DNA from: an uncultured Bacteroidales bacterium
Lineage (GTDB): Bacteria > Bacteroidota > Bacteroidia > Bacteroidales > Paludibacteraceae
DNA length: 64,000 nucleotides
Assembly: GCA_934716995.1 (NCBI GenBank)
Contig: CAKUYO010000011.1
Location: 4,179-68,178, forward strand
Direction: 5' to 3'
Position 1 is the first letter of the stretch, and each line of letters opens with the position of its first letter. Positions 7,916 to 15,260 of the stretch are shown here, piece by piece. The notes under the pieces are model-generated. The model was not told the origin of the DNA. It did no database searches and worked only from the letters and a program-made list of their open reading frames with translations. Made by a program: the position numbers and the translations under genes.

Positions 7916-8997
7916 GACAGAATTACAGCCGCGAGCAGTACTCCGCACGCGAGGCGCAGGCACTGGCACATATCTACAGTTGGGGTCCCGTTGTCTTTCA
8001 GGTGGCACGTCTGCTACGCAAGTACGGCATACTGCGTCTGCTGAGCGATGCGGGCGACAACGGACTGACGCAAGCACAGATTGCGCAGCAGACAGGGCTG
8101 AGCAACTATACTGCCAAATGTCTGCTGGAAGCCGCACTCACTATGCATGCGGTGCTAATCAATCCCGATACCGACCACTACACCTTGGCGAAGACCGGGT
8201 GGTTCCTGCTCAATGACGACCTGATAGGTGTGGACATCAACTTCAACCACGATGTCAACTATGAAGGCTGGTTTGTATTGGACAAAGCCTTGGAAGAGGG
8301 ACGTCCCGCCGGACTGGAGCATTTCGGTAACTGGCACACTATCTACGAGGGTCTGTCCTCTCTGCCTGCGCAGGTACAGAAATCGTGGTTCGGCTTCGAC
8401 CACTACTACAGCGACCATTCGTTTGATGAAGCGGTGAAGATAATCTTCCGCAACGGCAGGAAGCATATATTGGACGTAGGCGGCAACACCGGTAAGTTTG
8501 CCCGTTTTGTCACTGAGCATCAGCCTGAAGCGGAAGTTACAATATGTGATTTGCCTCAGCAGATAGAGATGATGCGCACCCAAACGAAAGGGCATATCGG
8601 CGAAGCACGTATCTATGGTTATGGTATGAACCTGCTGAATGAAGACGCTGCTTTCCCAACCAAGGAACACTACGACGTGATATGGATGTCGCAGTTTCTG
8701 GACTGCTTTGCCGAAGCGGAGATAGTCAGCATACTCAAGCGTGCCGCACGCATAATGGACGACACCAACCGGCTCTATATCATGGAGACGCTATGGGACA
8801 GACAGAAATATACGCCTGCCGCATTCTGCCTGACTATGACCTCGCTCTACTTCACGGCACTGGCTAACGGCAACAGCAAGATGTACAACACCGATGATAT
8901 GACACGCCTGATTCACGAGGCGGGCTTGGAGACAGAGTTCATACACGACCACCTCGGCACAGGCGGACACTCCATACTCATTTGCAAGAAAATATAA
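7894..8997 (+). CDS. SAM-dependent methyltransferase with winged-helix N-terminus
   Basis: A 367-residue class I methyltransferase of the O-methyltransferase type. An N-terminal winged-helix dimerisation domain (about residues 35-110, GLTQAQIAQQTGLSNYTAKC) precedes the SAM-binding fold, with motif I ILDVGGNTGKFARF at 192-205 and an acidic ICDLPQ after strand 2. In aryl-polyene loci such enzymes are thought to methylate the aryl ring or its hydroxyl; which position applies here cannot be read from sequence. It overlaps the upstream ketosynthase by 22 bp and is followed by an ACP gene after 9 bp. Confidence 0.82.
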   Translation: MQLFEELRQNYSREQYSAREAQALAHIYSWGPVVFQVARLLRKYGILRLLSDAGDNGLTQAQIAQQTGLSNYTAKCLLEAALTMHAVLINPDTDHYTLAKTGWFLLNDDLIGVDINFNHDVNYEGWFVLDKALEEGRPAGLEHFGNWHTIYEGLSSLPAQVQKSWFGFDHYYSDHSFDEAVKIIFRNGRKHILDVGGNTGKFARFVTEHQPEAEVTICDLPQQIEMMRTQTKGHIGEARIYGYGMNLLNEDAAFPTKEHYDVIWMSQFLDCFAEAEIVSILKRAARIMDDTNRLYIMETLWDRQKYTPAAFCLTMTSLYFTALANGNSKMYNTDDMTRLIHEAGLETEFIHDHLGTGGHSILICKKI

Positions 8998-9006
8998 CAA
9001 CAGAAT

Positions 9007-9252
9007 ATGACCAATACAGAGATTAAAGAAAAAGTAAACGCTTTCCTTGTCGAAGAGTTTGAAATGGCAGCGGATGCATTAACGGAGACTGCCGATTTGC
9101 GCCAGGATTTGGGTATTGACAGTCTCGACTTCGTGGACATCATTGCCATTGTCAACCGCACCTTCGGTTTCAAACCTGAAGCAGCGGAAATGAAGCAGGT
9201 ACGCACATTGGGTGACTTCTACACCTATATCGGGCAGAAAGTGAACGCATAA
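9007..9252 (+). CDS. Acyl carrier protein 1
   Basis: An 81-residue acyl carrier protein. Ser39 in LGIDSLDFVD is the phosphopantetheine attachment site, and the four-helix pattern and acidic helix II are typical. It differs clearly in sequence from the second ACP of the block (12064-12321), so the two probably serve different steps, for example starter loading and extension; that division is inference. It is 14 bp from the acyltransferase gene that follows. Confidence 0.88.
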   Translation: MTNTEIKEKVNAFLVEEFEMAADALTETADLRQDLGIDSLDFVDIIAIVNRTFGFKPEAAEMKQVRTLGDFYTYIGQKVNA

Positions 9253-9266
9253 TAACACCCCGGGGA

Positions 9267-10145
9267 ATGCCTAAAGACTGGAGCGGAAAGACCGGTGGTA
9301 CGCGGCGCATGCAGCAAGGCTTGATAGTGCTGCTCCGTGTGGTACACCTGCCTGTGATATACGGTATCATGGGCGTGGTCATTCTCTTCTATATGCTGTT
9401 CCGGCACAGCACCTATATTGCCATCTATCACTATTTCCGGCATATACACGGGGACAATGTATGGCGTGCTTTCCTGCATACTTACATCGACTATTTCCAT
9501 TTCGGACAGGTGATACTGGACCGCTTTGCGGCATGGGCGGGGCAGGAGTTCCGCTTCACTTTTGACAACGAAGAGCAATGTATGCAGGTCTTCCGCCAAC
9601 CGGAAGGAGCCATCGTGCTGTTCTCGCACGTAGGCAACTTCGAGATAGCAGGCTACTATTTCCAGACGCACCAAAAGCGTATGAATATCGTGGCATACGG
9701 GGGAGACACCGCTACGGTGATGCAAAACCGTGTGAAGCAGTTGGGATTGAACAATATCGGTATCATTGCGCACAGCGATGATATGAGCCATATATTCCGA
9801 ATCCATGCGGCATTGACTGATGGTGAGATTGTCTCTATGGCAGGCGACAGCGGGTTAGGCAGTCTGAAGACTGTTTCCTGCCGTGTCCTCGGGCATACCG
9901 CCGAACTGCCGCAAGGACCGTTTCGCATTGCCGCTACGGCAGGCAAAGAAATCATTGTGCTGTTCGTGATGAAAGAGCGCAACTACGAATACCGTATCTA
10001 TCACTTCCCGCTGCACGTGAACGCCCGCCTCAAACGCACGGAACAGGTACAGGATCTGGCACAGCAATATGCCGACGGCCTGACGGCTATCGCACAGAAA
10101 TACCCTACCCAATGGTTCCACTTCTATGAATTTTGGAAACACTGA
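9267..10145 (+). CDS. LpxL/HtrB-type acyltransferase
   Basis: A 292-residue membrane-associated acyltransferase resembling the lipid A late acyltransferases. A hydrophobic segment (about residues 18-46) anchors it to the inner membrane. The catalytic HX4E motif is His121-Glu126 in LFSHVGNFEIAG, followed by the usual GDSG region. In aryl-polyene clusters this type of gene is thought to move the finished acyl chain from ACP to a lipid acceptor. It overlaps the dehydratase gene by 20 bp. A lipid A function is possible on motif alone, but the location argues for the pigment. Confidence 0.8.
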   Translation: MPKDWSGKTGGTRRMQQGLIVLLRVVHLPVIYGIMGVVILFYMLFRHSTYIAIYHYFRHIHGDNVWRAFLHTYIDYFHFGQVILDRFAAWAGQEFRFTFDNEEQCMQVFRQPEGAIVLFSHVGNFEIAGYYFQTHQKRMNIVAYGGDTATVMQNRVKQLGLNNIGIIAHSDDMSHIFRIHAALTDGEIVSMAGDSGLGSLKTVSCRVLGHTAELPQGPFRIAATAGKEIIVLFVMKERNYEYRIYHFPLHVNARLKRTEQVQDLAQQYADGLTAIAQKYPTQWFHFYEFWKH

Positions 10146-10533
10146 CATACTGACCCTTATCCCGCAACGTCCGCCGTTTGTGCTGGTGGACAGGCTTGTG
10201 GAGGCTACTCCGAACGAGGCACTGTCGGTCTATTCGGTCAGTGGTCAGCACCCGCTGGTGTCCTGCGGCTGTCTGTCTGCTGCCGGACTGATGGAGAATA
10301 TGGCACAGACGGCTGCCGCACACATAGGTGCCGTCAGCGAAGGAGAAGTGCGTATCGGCTTCATCGGGGCGGTCAAGAATATGCAGATATACTATCGCCC
10401 GCAAGTGGGGGAACAGATAACCACGCATATCCGTGTCGTAGAGCGTGTGTTTGACATATCGTTGGTAGAAGCGGAAGTGCGGTGCGGCAAACAAGTATGC
10501 GCCCGCTGCGAACTGAAAATAGCCCTGCAATGA
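10126..10533 (+). CDS. FabZ-like 3-hydroxyacyl-ACP dehydratase (hotdog fold)
   Basis: A 135-residue single-hotdog protein beginning with the FabA/FabZ-type segment ILTLIPQRPPFVLVDRL. It should dehydrate the 3-hydroxyacyl intermediate and so create the conjugated double bonds of the polyene. The usual HFP of FabZ is replaced by HPLVSCGC, with His near residue 43, and the helix carries LMENMAQTAA, typical of this family. A second hotdog protein at 14928-15260 could be its partner. Its stop codon overlaps the next ATG (ATGA). Confidence 0.82.
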   Translation: MNFGNTDILTLIPQRPPFVLVDRLVEATPNEALSVYSVSGQHPLVSCGCLSAAGLMENMAQTAAAHIGAVSEGEVRIGFIGAVKNMQIYYRPQVGEQITTHIRVVERVFDISLVEAEVRCGKQVCARCELKIALQ

Positions 10534-11570
10534 TTATCCGACTATCCGACCATATCATCTCTCCCTTGGACGAAGGCACGCTTCCCAACTATCAGGCTGT
10601 CATTGCCGGTCGGTCGGCATTGCGTCTGCATACCGATATGTTTGCGTCCGTGGAACCGTTTATGGCAAGCCTGTTCCCGGAACGCCCTCATTTCACCGAC
10701 CTGTGTATCCGCTCCGCCCAAGCGGCTATCCGTGATGCCGGCATTGATGCTGCCGCCCCCGATGTGGTATTGATACTCTCCACCACCAAAGGGGACAACC
10801 TTGACTTGCTCACACCGGCTCATACCATAGCGCACGCATTGGGCTGCGTCAATCCTCCCGTGGTGGTCAGCAATGCCTGCACCTCAGGAGTATGCGCACA
10901 GATTACAGCGTGGCGGCTGCTGATGACAAAGCAATACCGGACGGCAATAGTCGTCGGCTGTGATGTACAGACACGGTTTATTGTCAGCGGGTTCCAATCG
11001 TTCAAAGCCTTGTCGCAGGACGAGTGCCGCCCGTTTGATGCCGCCCGCAAAGGGCTTAACTTAGGTGAAGCCGCTGCCACAATCATACTCCGATATACAG
11101 AGCAACCGCCTGCCAACAGTTGGGTGTTGGAAGCAGGCAGTATCCACAACGACGCCAACCATATATCGGGTCCCAGCCGCACGGCAGAGGGCAGTCTCCG
11201 CTGCTTGCTTGATGTGAAAGGCAATGCCGATGACTTGGCATTTGTCAGTGTACACGGCACGGGAACGCTTTATAACGACGACATGGAGTCCGTGGCTATC
11301 CAACGGGCGGGATTGGGCAGCACACCCGTTACAGGACTCAAAGGCTACTACGGGCATACCATGGGCGCAGCAGGCGTATTGGAGACCCTGTTGGGTATGC
11401 AAGCGGTGGAACACAACACCATAGCGGGTGTGCGCGGGTTCTCCACCCCCGGCACGAAAGAAGCGGTGAATATCTCCGCCCAGCACCGCCCTACGGCTAA
11501 ACATTCATTTATCAAACTGCTAAGCGGCTTCGGGGGTGTCAATGCCGCTGTACGATGGGCAAGACAATGA
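10530..11570 (+). CDS. Beta-ketoacyl synthase (KS II), short form
   Basis: A 346-residue ketosynthase, shorter at the N-terminus than FabF. The triad is intact: Cys117 (SNACTSGVCA), His242 (VHGTGTLYND) and His276 (KGYYGHTMGA), plus the LLSGFGGVNAA loop. In type II polyene synthases one KS-like subunit often acts as chain-length factor; because Cys117 is kept, I favour an active KS but cannot exclude a partner role. The start at 10530 overlaps the dehydratase stop by ATGA, in line with other junctions here. The 3' end overlaps the next ORF by 4 bp. Confidence 0.82.
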   Translation: MIIRLSDHIISPLDEGTLPNYQAVIAGRSALRLHTDMFASVEPFMASLFPERPHFTDLCIRSAQAAIRDAGIDAAAPDVVLILSTTKGDNLDLLTPAHTIAHALGCVNPPVVVSNACTSGVCAQITAWRLLMTKQYRTAIVVGCDVQTRFIVSGFQSFKALSQDECRPFDAARKGLNLGEAAATIILRYTEQPPANSWVLEAGSIHNDANHISGPSRTAEGSLRCLLDVKGNADDLAFVSVHGTGTLYNDDMESVAIQRAGLGSTPVTGLKGYYGHTMGAAGVLETLLGMQAVEHNTIAGVRGFSTPGTKEAVNISAQHRPTAKHSFIKLLSGFGGVNAAVRWARQ

Positions 11571-12076
11571 GAATAACAAGCAGCATAACCCTGACTCCGC
11601 AAAGCGGCAACCTGACCGACCTGTACAGGAAATACGCGGGCGATTATCCCAAGTTCTTCAAGATGGACTTGCTCTCCCGTCTCGGATTCGTGGCTACCGA
11701 GATGGCTTTGCAGCAGGAAGAAGGTGCAGTGTCATCGGAGGACATACACGAGCACAGAGCCGTCATCTTTGCCAACCGCAGCGCGTCCATCAAAAACGAC
11801 CGCGATTATGAGGCGACGATTCAGCCCGATGACTATTTCCCGTCGCCCGCTCTCTTTGTCTATACATTGCCCAATATCGTTACCGGAGAAATCGCTATCC
11901 GCCACAAGTATATGGGCGAGAGCAGTTTCTATATACTCGACGACGAGGCGCAACTGCTGCCTCTTGTCGAATCCGTTTTCCGAACCACCGATGCCACCTC
12001 TGCCATCGTAGGCTGGGTGGAATGTCCGAACCAAGATGATTATACAGCAAAAATACAAATAGTATGGAAGAACTGA
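11567..12076 (+). CDS. Short ketosynthase-like (thiolase-fold) protein
   Basis: A 169-residue protein. The segment YFPSPALFVYTLPNIVTGEI, after RSASIKNDRDY, resembles the stand-alone beta-ketoacyl-synthase-like domain found in flexirubin and aryl-polyene loci. No Cys-His-His triad is visible, so it is probably a non-catalytic subunit or assembly partner; that is inference. I chose the ATG at 11567, which gives the ATGA overlap seen at neighbouring junctions; an in-frame ATG at 11555 would overlap the KS more. It overlaps the second ACP gene by 13 bp. Confidence 0.65.
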   Translation: MRITSSITLTPQSGNLTDLYRKYAGDYPKFFKMDLLSRLGFVATEMALQQEEGAVSSEDIHEHRAVIFANRSASIKNDRDYEATIQPDDYFPSPALFVYTLPNIVTGEIAIRHKYMGESSFYILDDEAQLLPLVESVFRTTDATSAIVGWVECPNQDDYTAKIQIVWKN

Positions 12077-12321
12077 AAACACAACTCAAAGAACAAATTA
12101 TTGAGGCACTCAACTTGGAAGGCATGACGCCTGCCGACATCGACGATGCCGCCCCTCTGTTTGGTGAGGGTCTGGGTCTGGACTCCATTGACGCCCTCGA
12201 ACTGATAGTGCTGATGGAGAAGCAATACGGTATCAAACTGTCCGACCCGAAACAGGGAAAAGAAGTATTCAAGTCGATAGACGTAATGGCGGACTATGTA
12301 GCCGCCAACCGCACCAAGTGA
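12064..12321 (+). CDS. Acyl carrier protein 2
   Basis: An 85-residue acyl carrier protein with Ser41 in LGLDSIDALEL as the phosphopantetheine site. Acidic helices and a C-terminal VMADYVAANR segment are typical of carriers paired with type II synthases. Its stop codon shares one base with the start of the third ketosynthase, pointing to tight co-translation. Compared with ACP 1 it is more acidic and carries DSI rather than DSL. Confidence 0.9.
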   Translation: MEELKTQLKEQIIEALNLEGMTPADIDDAAPLFGEGLGLDSIDALELIVLMEKQYGIKLSDPKQGKEVFKSIDVMADYVAANRTK

Positions 12322-13973
12322 TGAAAATCGCCATTACGGGTATAGGTATCGTGTCCGCCCTTGGCATTGGCGCGGAGGCTAACAAGCGGGAACTGCAGGC
12401 AGGTGTATCACATCTGCAGCCGGCACGTATCCTGCCCACCTCGCACCATGAGTGGCCTATGGGCGAAGTGCCTTATACCAATGCGCAATTGGCTGAGTTG
12501 GCAGGGCAATCCCCCGACGCTGTCCTGTCCCGCAATGTCCTGTTGGGTCTCATTGCGCTGCGCGAAGCGTTGGCGGACAGTGGCATTTCCGTAGAAGACC
12601 TCGGTTCCATTCCGCTGGTCAACGGCACCACCGTCGGCGGTATGGATATTACCGAGCAGCACTATGCCAAGTGGCGGCACGGGCAATGGGATACCATAGA
12701 GCAACTGTATCAGCACGAAGCCGATATGACCTCCGCTATGCTGGCACACTGCTACGGACTGCAAGACTCCCTTACGGTCAGCACTGCCTGCTCTTCCGCG
12801 CTCAACGCGCTTATCCACGGGGCAGGTATCCTGCGTATCGGTGCTGCCAAACGGGTTGTCGTAGGCGGCACGGAGGCACTGACACGCTTCCACGTGAACG
12901 GCTTTGCGGCATTGGGTATTCTCTCGCAGCATACCTGCCGTCCTTTCCAAGAGGACAGAGACGGCATCAACTTGGGTGAGGGAGCGGCATACCTGATGCT
13001 GGAAGACGCAGACGAAGCGGAAAGGCGCGGGGTGCATATCTATGGCTATTTGGCAGGCTATGCCAACCGCTGCGATGCCTATCACCAGACCGCTTCTTCG
13101 CCTGACGGAGACGGGGCGTACGACGCTATGACGCACGCCATAGATATGGCAGGTATTGCTCCCTCAAGTATCCCGTACGTCAACGCCCACGGCACTGCCA
13201 CACCCAACAACGATGCCAGTGAGTGGCGTGCGATAGAGCGTGTGTTTGGCAACACGATGCCATGCGTGGAGTCCACCAAACCGCTTACGGGGCATACCAC
13301 ATCCGCCAGCGGAAGCATAGAAGCCGTCTTCACGCTGTTCCGAATGGCGCAACGCCACTATCCATACACGATATGCAACGCCTTCGGCTTTGGCGGCAAC
13401 GACAGCAGTATCGTGCTTGCACAAGAACCTGTGGCACTTCCCGAACTGCCGTCTGACCCTGATGTTCAGATTACGGAAACGGTAGAGAGCGACGGTACCT
13501 TGGATTACAAACCGTATATCCCCCTTATGCAGGCACGCCGCATGACGCCGATGCTCCGCCAACTGATAGTCGTGGCATCGGAAGCACTCAGGGAAGCAGG
13601 TGTCCGGTGTCCCGATGCCATCATTGTAGGTACACAGTGGGGCGGAATGATACCTACCGTTCACCTGCTGGAGCAACTGACCACGGCAGGCGAACACGAC
13701 TTCTCGCCCGCGCAGTTTATGAGTTCCACCCATAATTCCGCTGCGGGTACCCTTGCCCGACACTTCGGGGCCAAGGGCTATAACACCACCATTGCCGGTG
13801 CGGAGCCGATGGCAAACGCCCAAGCCGATGCCGTACTGCTGCTGGCAACCGGTGAGGCAAAGACCGTACTCTGCTGTGCTTTTGACGAGGTGGACGAACG
13901 TTGGCAAAGTCTGCTGGAGCAGATACACCGCCCTGCAAAGAACGTTGCGCAAGCCTGTGTGTTGTATGTTTAG
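12321..13973 (+). CDS. Ketosynthase (KS III) fused to a C-terminal KS-like domain
   Basis: A 550-residue protein. Residues 1 to about 385 are a complete ketosynthase: Cys157 (VSTACSSALN), His290 (VNAHGTATPNN) and His325 (PLTGHTTSASGS), ending FGFGGNDSSIVL. Residues of about 395-550 form a second thiolase-like piece (GTQWGGMIPTV and AQFMSSTHNSAAGTLA) related to the short KS-like domains of pigment loci and lacking a catalytic Cys triad. I read it as a fusion of chain-extending KS and helper domain, where other loci have separate genes. The start at 12321 shares a base with the ACP stop. The last 8 bp overlap the small membrane protein gene. Confidence 0.8.
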   Translation: MKIAITGIGIVSALGIGAEANKRELQAGVSHLQPARILPTSHHEWPMGEVPYTNAQLAELAGQSPDAVLSRNVLLGLIALREALADSGISVEDLGSIPLVNGTTVGGMDITEQHYAKWRHGQWDTIEQLYQHEADMTSAMLAHCYGLQDSLTVSTACSSALNALIHGAGILRIGAAKRVVVGGTEALTRFHVNGFAALGILSQHTCRPFQEDRDGINLGEGAAYLMLEDADEAERRGVHIYGYLAGYANRCDAYHQTASSPDGDGAYDAMTHAIDMAGIAPSSIPYVNAHGTATPNNDASEWRAIERVFGNTMPCVESTKPLTGHTTSASGSIEAVFTLFRMAQRHYPYTICNAFGFGGNDSSIVLAQEPVALPELPSDPDVQITETVESDGTLDYKPYIPLMQARRMTPMLRQLIVVASEALREAGVRCPDAIIVGTQWGGMIPTVHLLEQLTTAGEHDFSPAQFMSSTHNSAAGTLARHFGAKGYNTTIAGAEPMANAQADAVLLLATGEAKTVLCCAFDEVDERWQSLLEQIHRPAKNVAQACVLYV

Positions 13974-14319
13974 ATTGTTGTGCCTGATATTGATACAGAG
14001 CCTCTGCCTGTGTGCCGGACAGATACAGATGAAGTTGGCACTGCGGGCTATGGGAGAGGTGTCTTTCTCGTGGGCGTTTGTGCAGCACCAACTCACCAAC
14101 TGGTGGTGGCTTGGCTGCGGTGTCGGTTTCACGGCGGCAGGAGTGCTGTGGATGTATATACTGAAGCACTACCCCTTCTCCATTGCCTACCCGCTCTCCA
14201 GTATCACATACGTGTTCGGTATGATAGCGGCAATGCTCATCTTCCACGAACATATCGTGTGGACGCAATGGTTGGGAATAGTGCTGATAATGGCAGGGTG
14301 CTTTTTTGTGGCGCATTGA
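13966..14319 (+). CDS. Small four-helix membrane protein (SMR/EamA-like)
   Basis: A 117-residue membrane protein with four predicted helices (about 1-18, 36-56, 66-88, 93-114). The pattern (GQIQMKLAL, YPLSSITYVFGMIAA, LGIVLIMAGCFF) resembles small multidrug resistance proteins and the ArnE/ArnF flippase halves. In the pigment block a plausible job is to flip or export a lipid-linked intermediate, but this is inferred from position. It may work as a homodimer since there is no partner gene. It starts inside the KS III gene (8-bp overlap) and precedes the largest gap within the block. Confidence 0.75.
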   Translation: MFRLLCLILIQSLCLCAGQIQMKLALRAMGEVSFSWAFVQHQLTNWWWLGCGVGFTAAGVLWMYILKHYPFSIAYPLSSITYVFGMIAAMLIFHEHIVWTQWLGIVLIMAGCFFVAH

Positions 14320-14346
14320 TGTTTTGAGGGGTGTAGCGGGGTAACC

Positions 14347-14450
14347 TATCCCTTGCTCATCCCTTGCTTATCCCTTGCTGAATCACCCACTCAAGCCCCG
14401 ACTTTTACCGAGTGAATACCGAGAGAATACCGAGAGAATGTCGGGTGGAT
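14347..14450. repeat. Two 11-bp-period tandem repeats in the gap between pigment genes
   Basis: Three copies of TATCCCTTGCT-type units (14347-14379) are followed, 27 bp later, by four units of ACCGAGAGAAT type (14407-14450). Both have exactly 11-bp period but unrelated sequences. They fill the only gap over 100 bp in the pigment block. Nothing else is seen there. Confidence 0.75.
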
Positions 14451-14472
14451 ACAAGAACGAAAAAAGAGATAT

Positions 14473-14925
14473 ATGATAGTAGCATTTATATTGTGTACGA
14501 TTCTGAACCTTGAGGCGGACTTCCGTCAGGTGAAAGAGGTCAGGATGTTGCAGGAACCGCAGGTGAGTACGGGGCATGTGAGTTACAGTGCGCCCGACAG
14601 GATGTGCTGGGAGTACCGGTCGCCCGACCCGTACAAATGGGAGTTGGGCAGCCAATCCACCGCACCGCAGGTGCAGCAGTTGCTGCGGTTTATCGTGAAT
14701 ACGATAGCGGGCGACTATTTGCACGACAGTGCAGAGTTCGGGGTGAAGCAGGAGGGAAACGTGTACTTGCTGACACCCAGGAAGCGGGAACTGAAGCAAC
14801 TGTTCCAGTCGGTGCAGATTACGATGCACGAGACGATGAACGTGGCGGAGTGCGTGGTGCTGACCGAGAAGAACGGAGACAAGAGTACGATAACGTTCCA
14901 CAACGTGGAGATAAAGGAGGAGTGA
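14473..14925 (+). CDS. LolA-like outer-membrane lipoprotein carrier homologue
   Basis: A 150-residue protein with a short hydrophobic N-terminus (MIVAFILCTILNLEA) that may be a signal peptide. The body has a LolA-like pattern: FRQVKEV near the start, SAPDRMCWEYRSPDPYKWEL resembling the LolA strand that precedes the lipid cavity, and a C-terminal VVLTEKNGDKSTITF. LolA homologues recur in aryl-polyene clusters and are thought to carry the lipidated pigment across the periplasm. Good ribosome-binding sequence for the next gene (AAAGGAGGA) lies at its 3' end. Confidence 0.72.
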   Translation: MIVAFILCTILNLEADFRQVKEVRMLQEPQVSTGHVSYSAPDRMCWEYRSPDPYKWELGSQSTAPQVQQLLRFIVNTIAGDYLHDSAEFGVKQEGNVYLLTPRKRELKQLFQSVQITMHETMNVAECVVLTEKNGDKSTITFHNVEIKEE

Positions 14926-14927
14926 GC

Positions 14928-15260
14928 ATGTTGGTAGGAGATTTCTGTCAGGTTATAGCACAGGACGGGCTGCGCTTTACGGTGCGGCTGAACGCCGCAC
15001 ACCCGATATACAAGGCGCATTTCCCCGATATGCCCGTTACCCCCGGGGCGTGCTTAGTGCAGATAGCCGAGGAACTGACGGGGCGGAAGATAGAGCGGAT
15101 TACGAACCTGAAGTTTATGAAACCCGTGCCGCCTGCGGCGGAGATAACCTATACTTTCACCCCGCGCAAGGAAGAAGAATACCAAGTAGTGATAACCGAT
15201 AAAGAAGATACGTATGCGCGCTTCGTCGTTACATATATGCGCCCTGATACCCACCTATAA
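14928..15260 (+). CDS. Second hotdog protein (dehydratase/thioesterase-like)
   Basis: A 110-residue hotdog protein with the FabA/FabZ-like signature HPIYKAHFPDMPVTPGACLVQ and central EITYTF strands, very like the small second dehydratase subunit of aryl-polyene systems. It could pair with the 10126-10533 protein as a heterodimeric dehydratase, or act alone. The ATG at 14928 is placed just after a strong ribosome-binding sequence (14913-14921) overlapping the LolA-like gene's end. A longer upstream opening in this frame is a shadow. Its 3' end overlaps the glycosyltransferase fusion by 47 bp. Confidence 0.8.
   Translation: MLVGDFCQVIAQDGLRFTVRLNAAHPIYKAHFPDMPVTPGACLVQIAEELTGRKIERITNLKFMKPVPPAAEITYTFTPRKEEEYQVVITDKEDTYARFVVTYMRPDTHL

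Noticed and set aside
9267..10145. Lipid A acyltransferase LpxL/LpxM as housekeeping gene
   Set aside because: Overlapping gene starts on both sides tie it to the pigment operon, where such acyltransferases are standard.
13164..14132. Long antisense frame across the KS III gene (and similar ones at 34972-36144 and 57731-59107)
   Set aside because: GC-rich sense genes leave one antisense frame open; all are explained by coding on the other strand.
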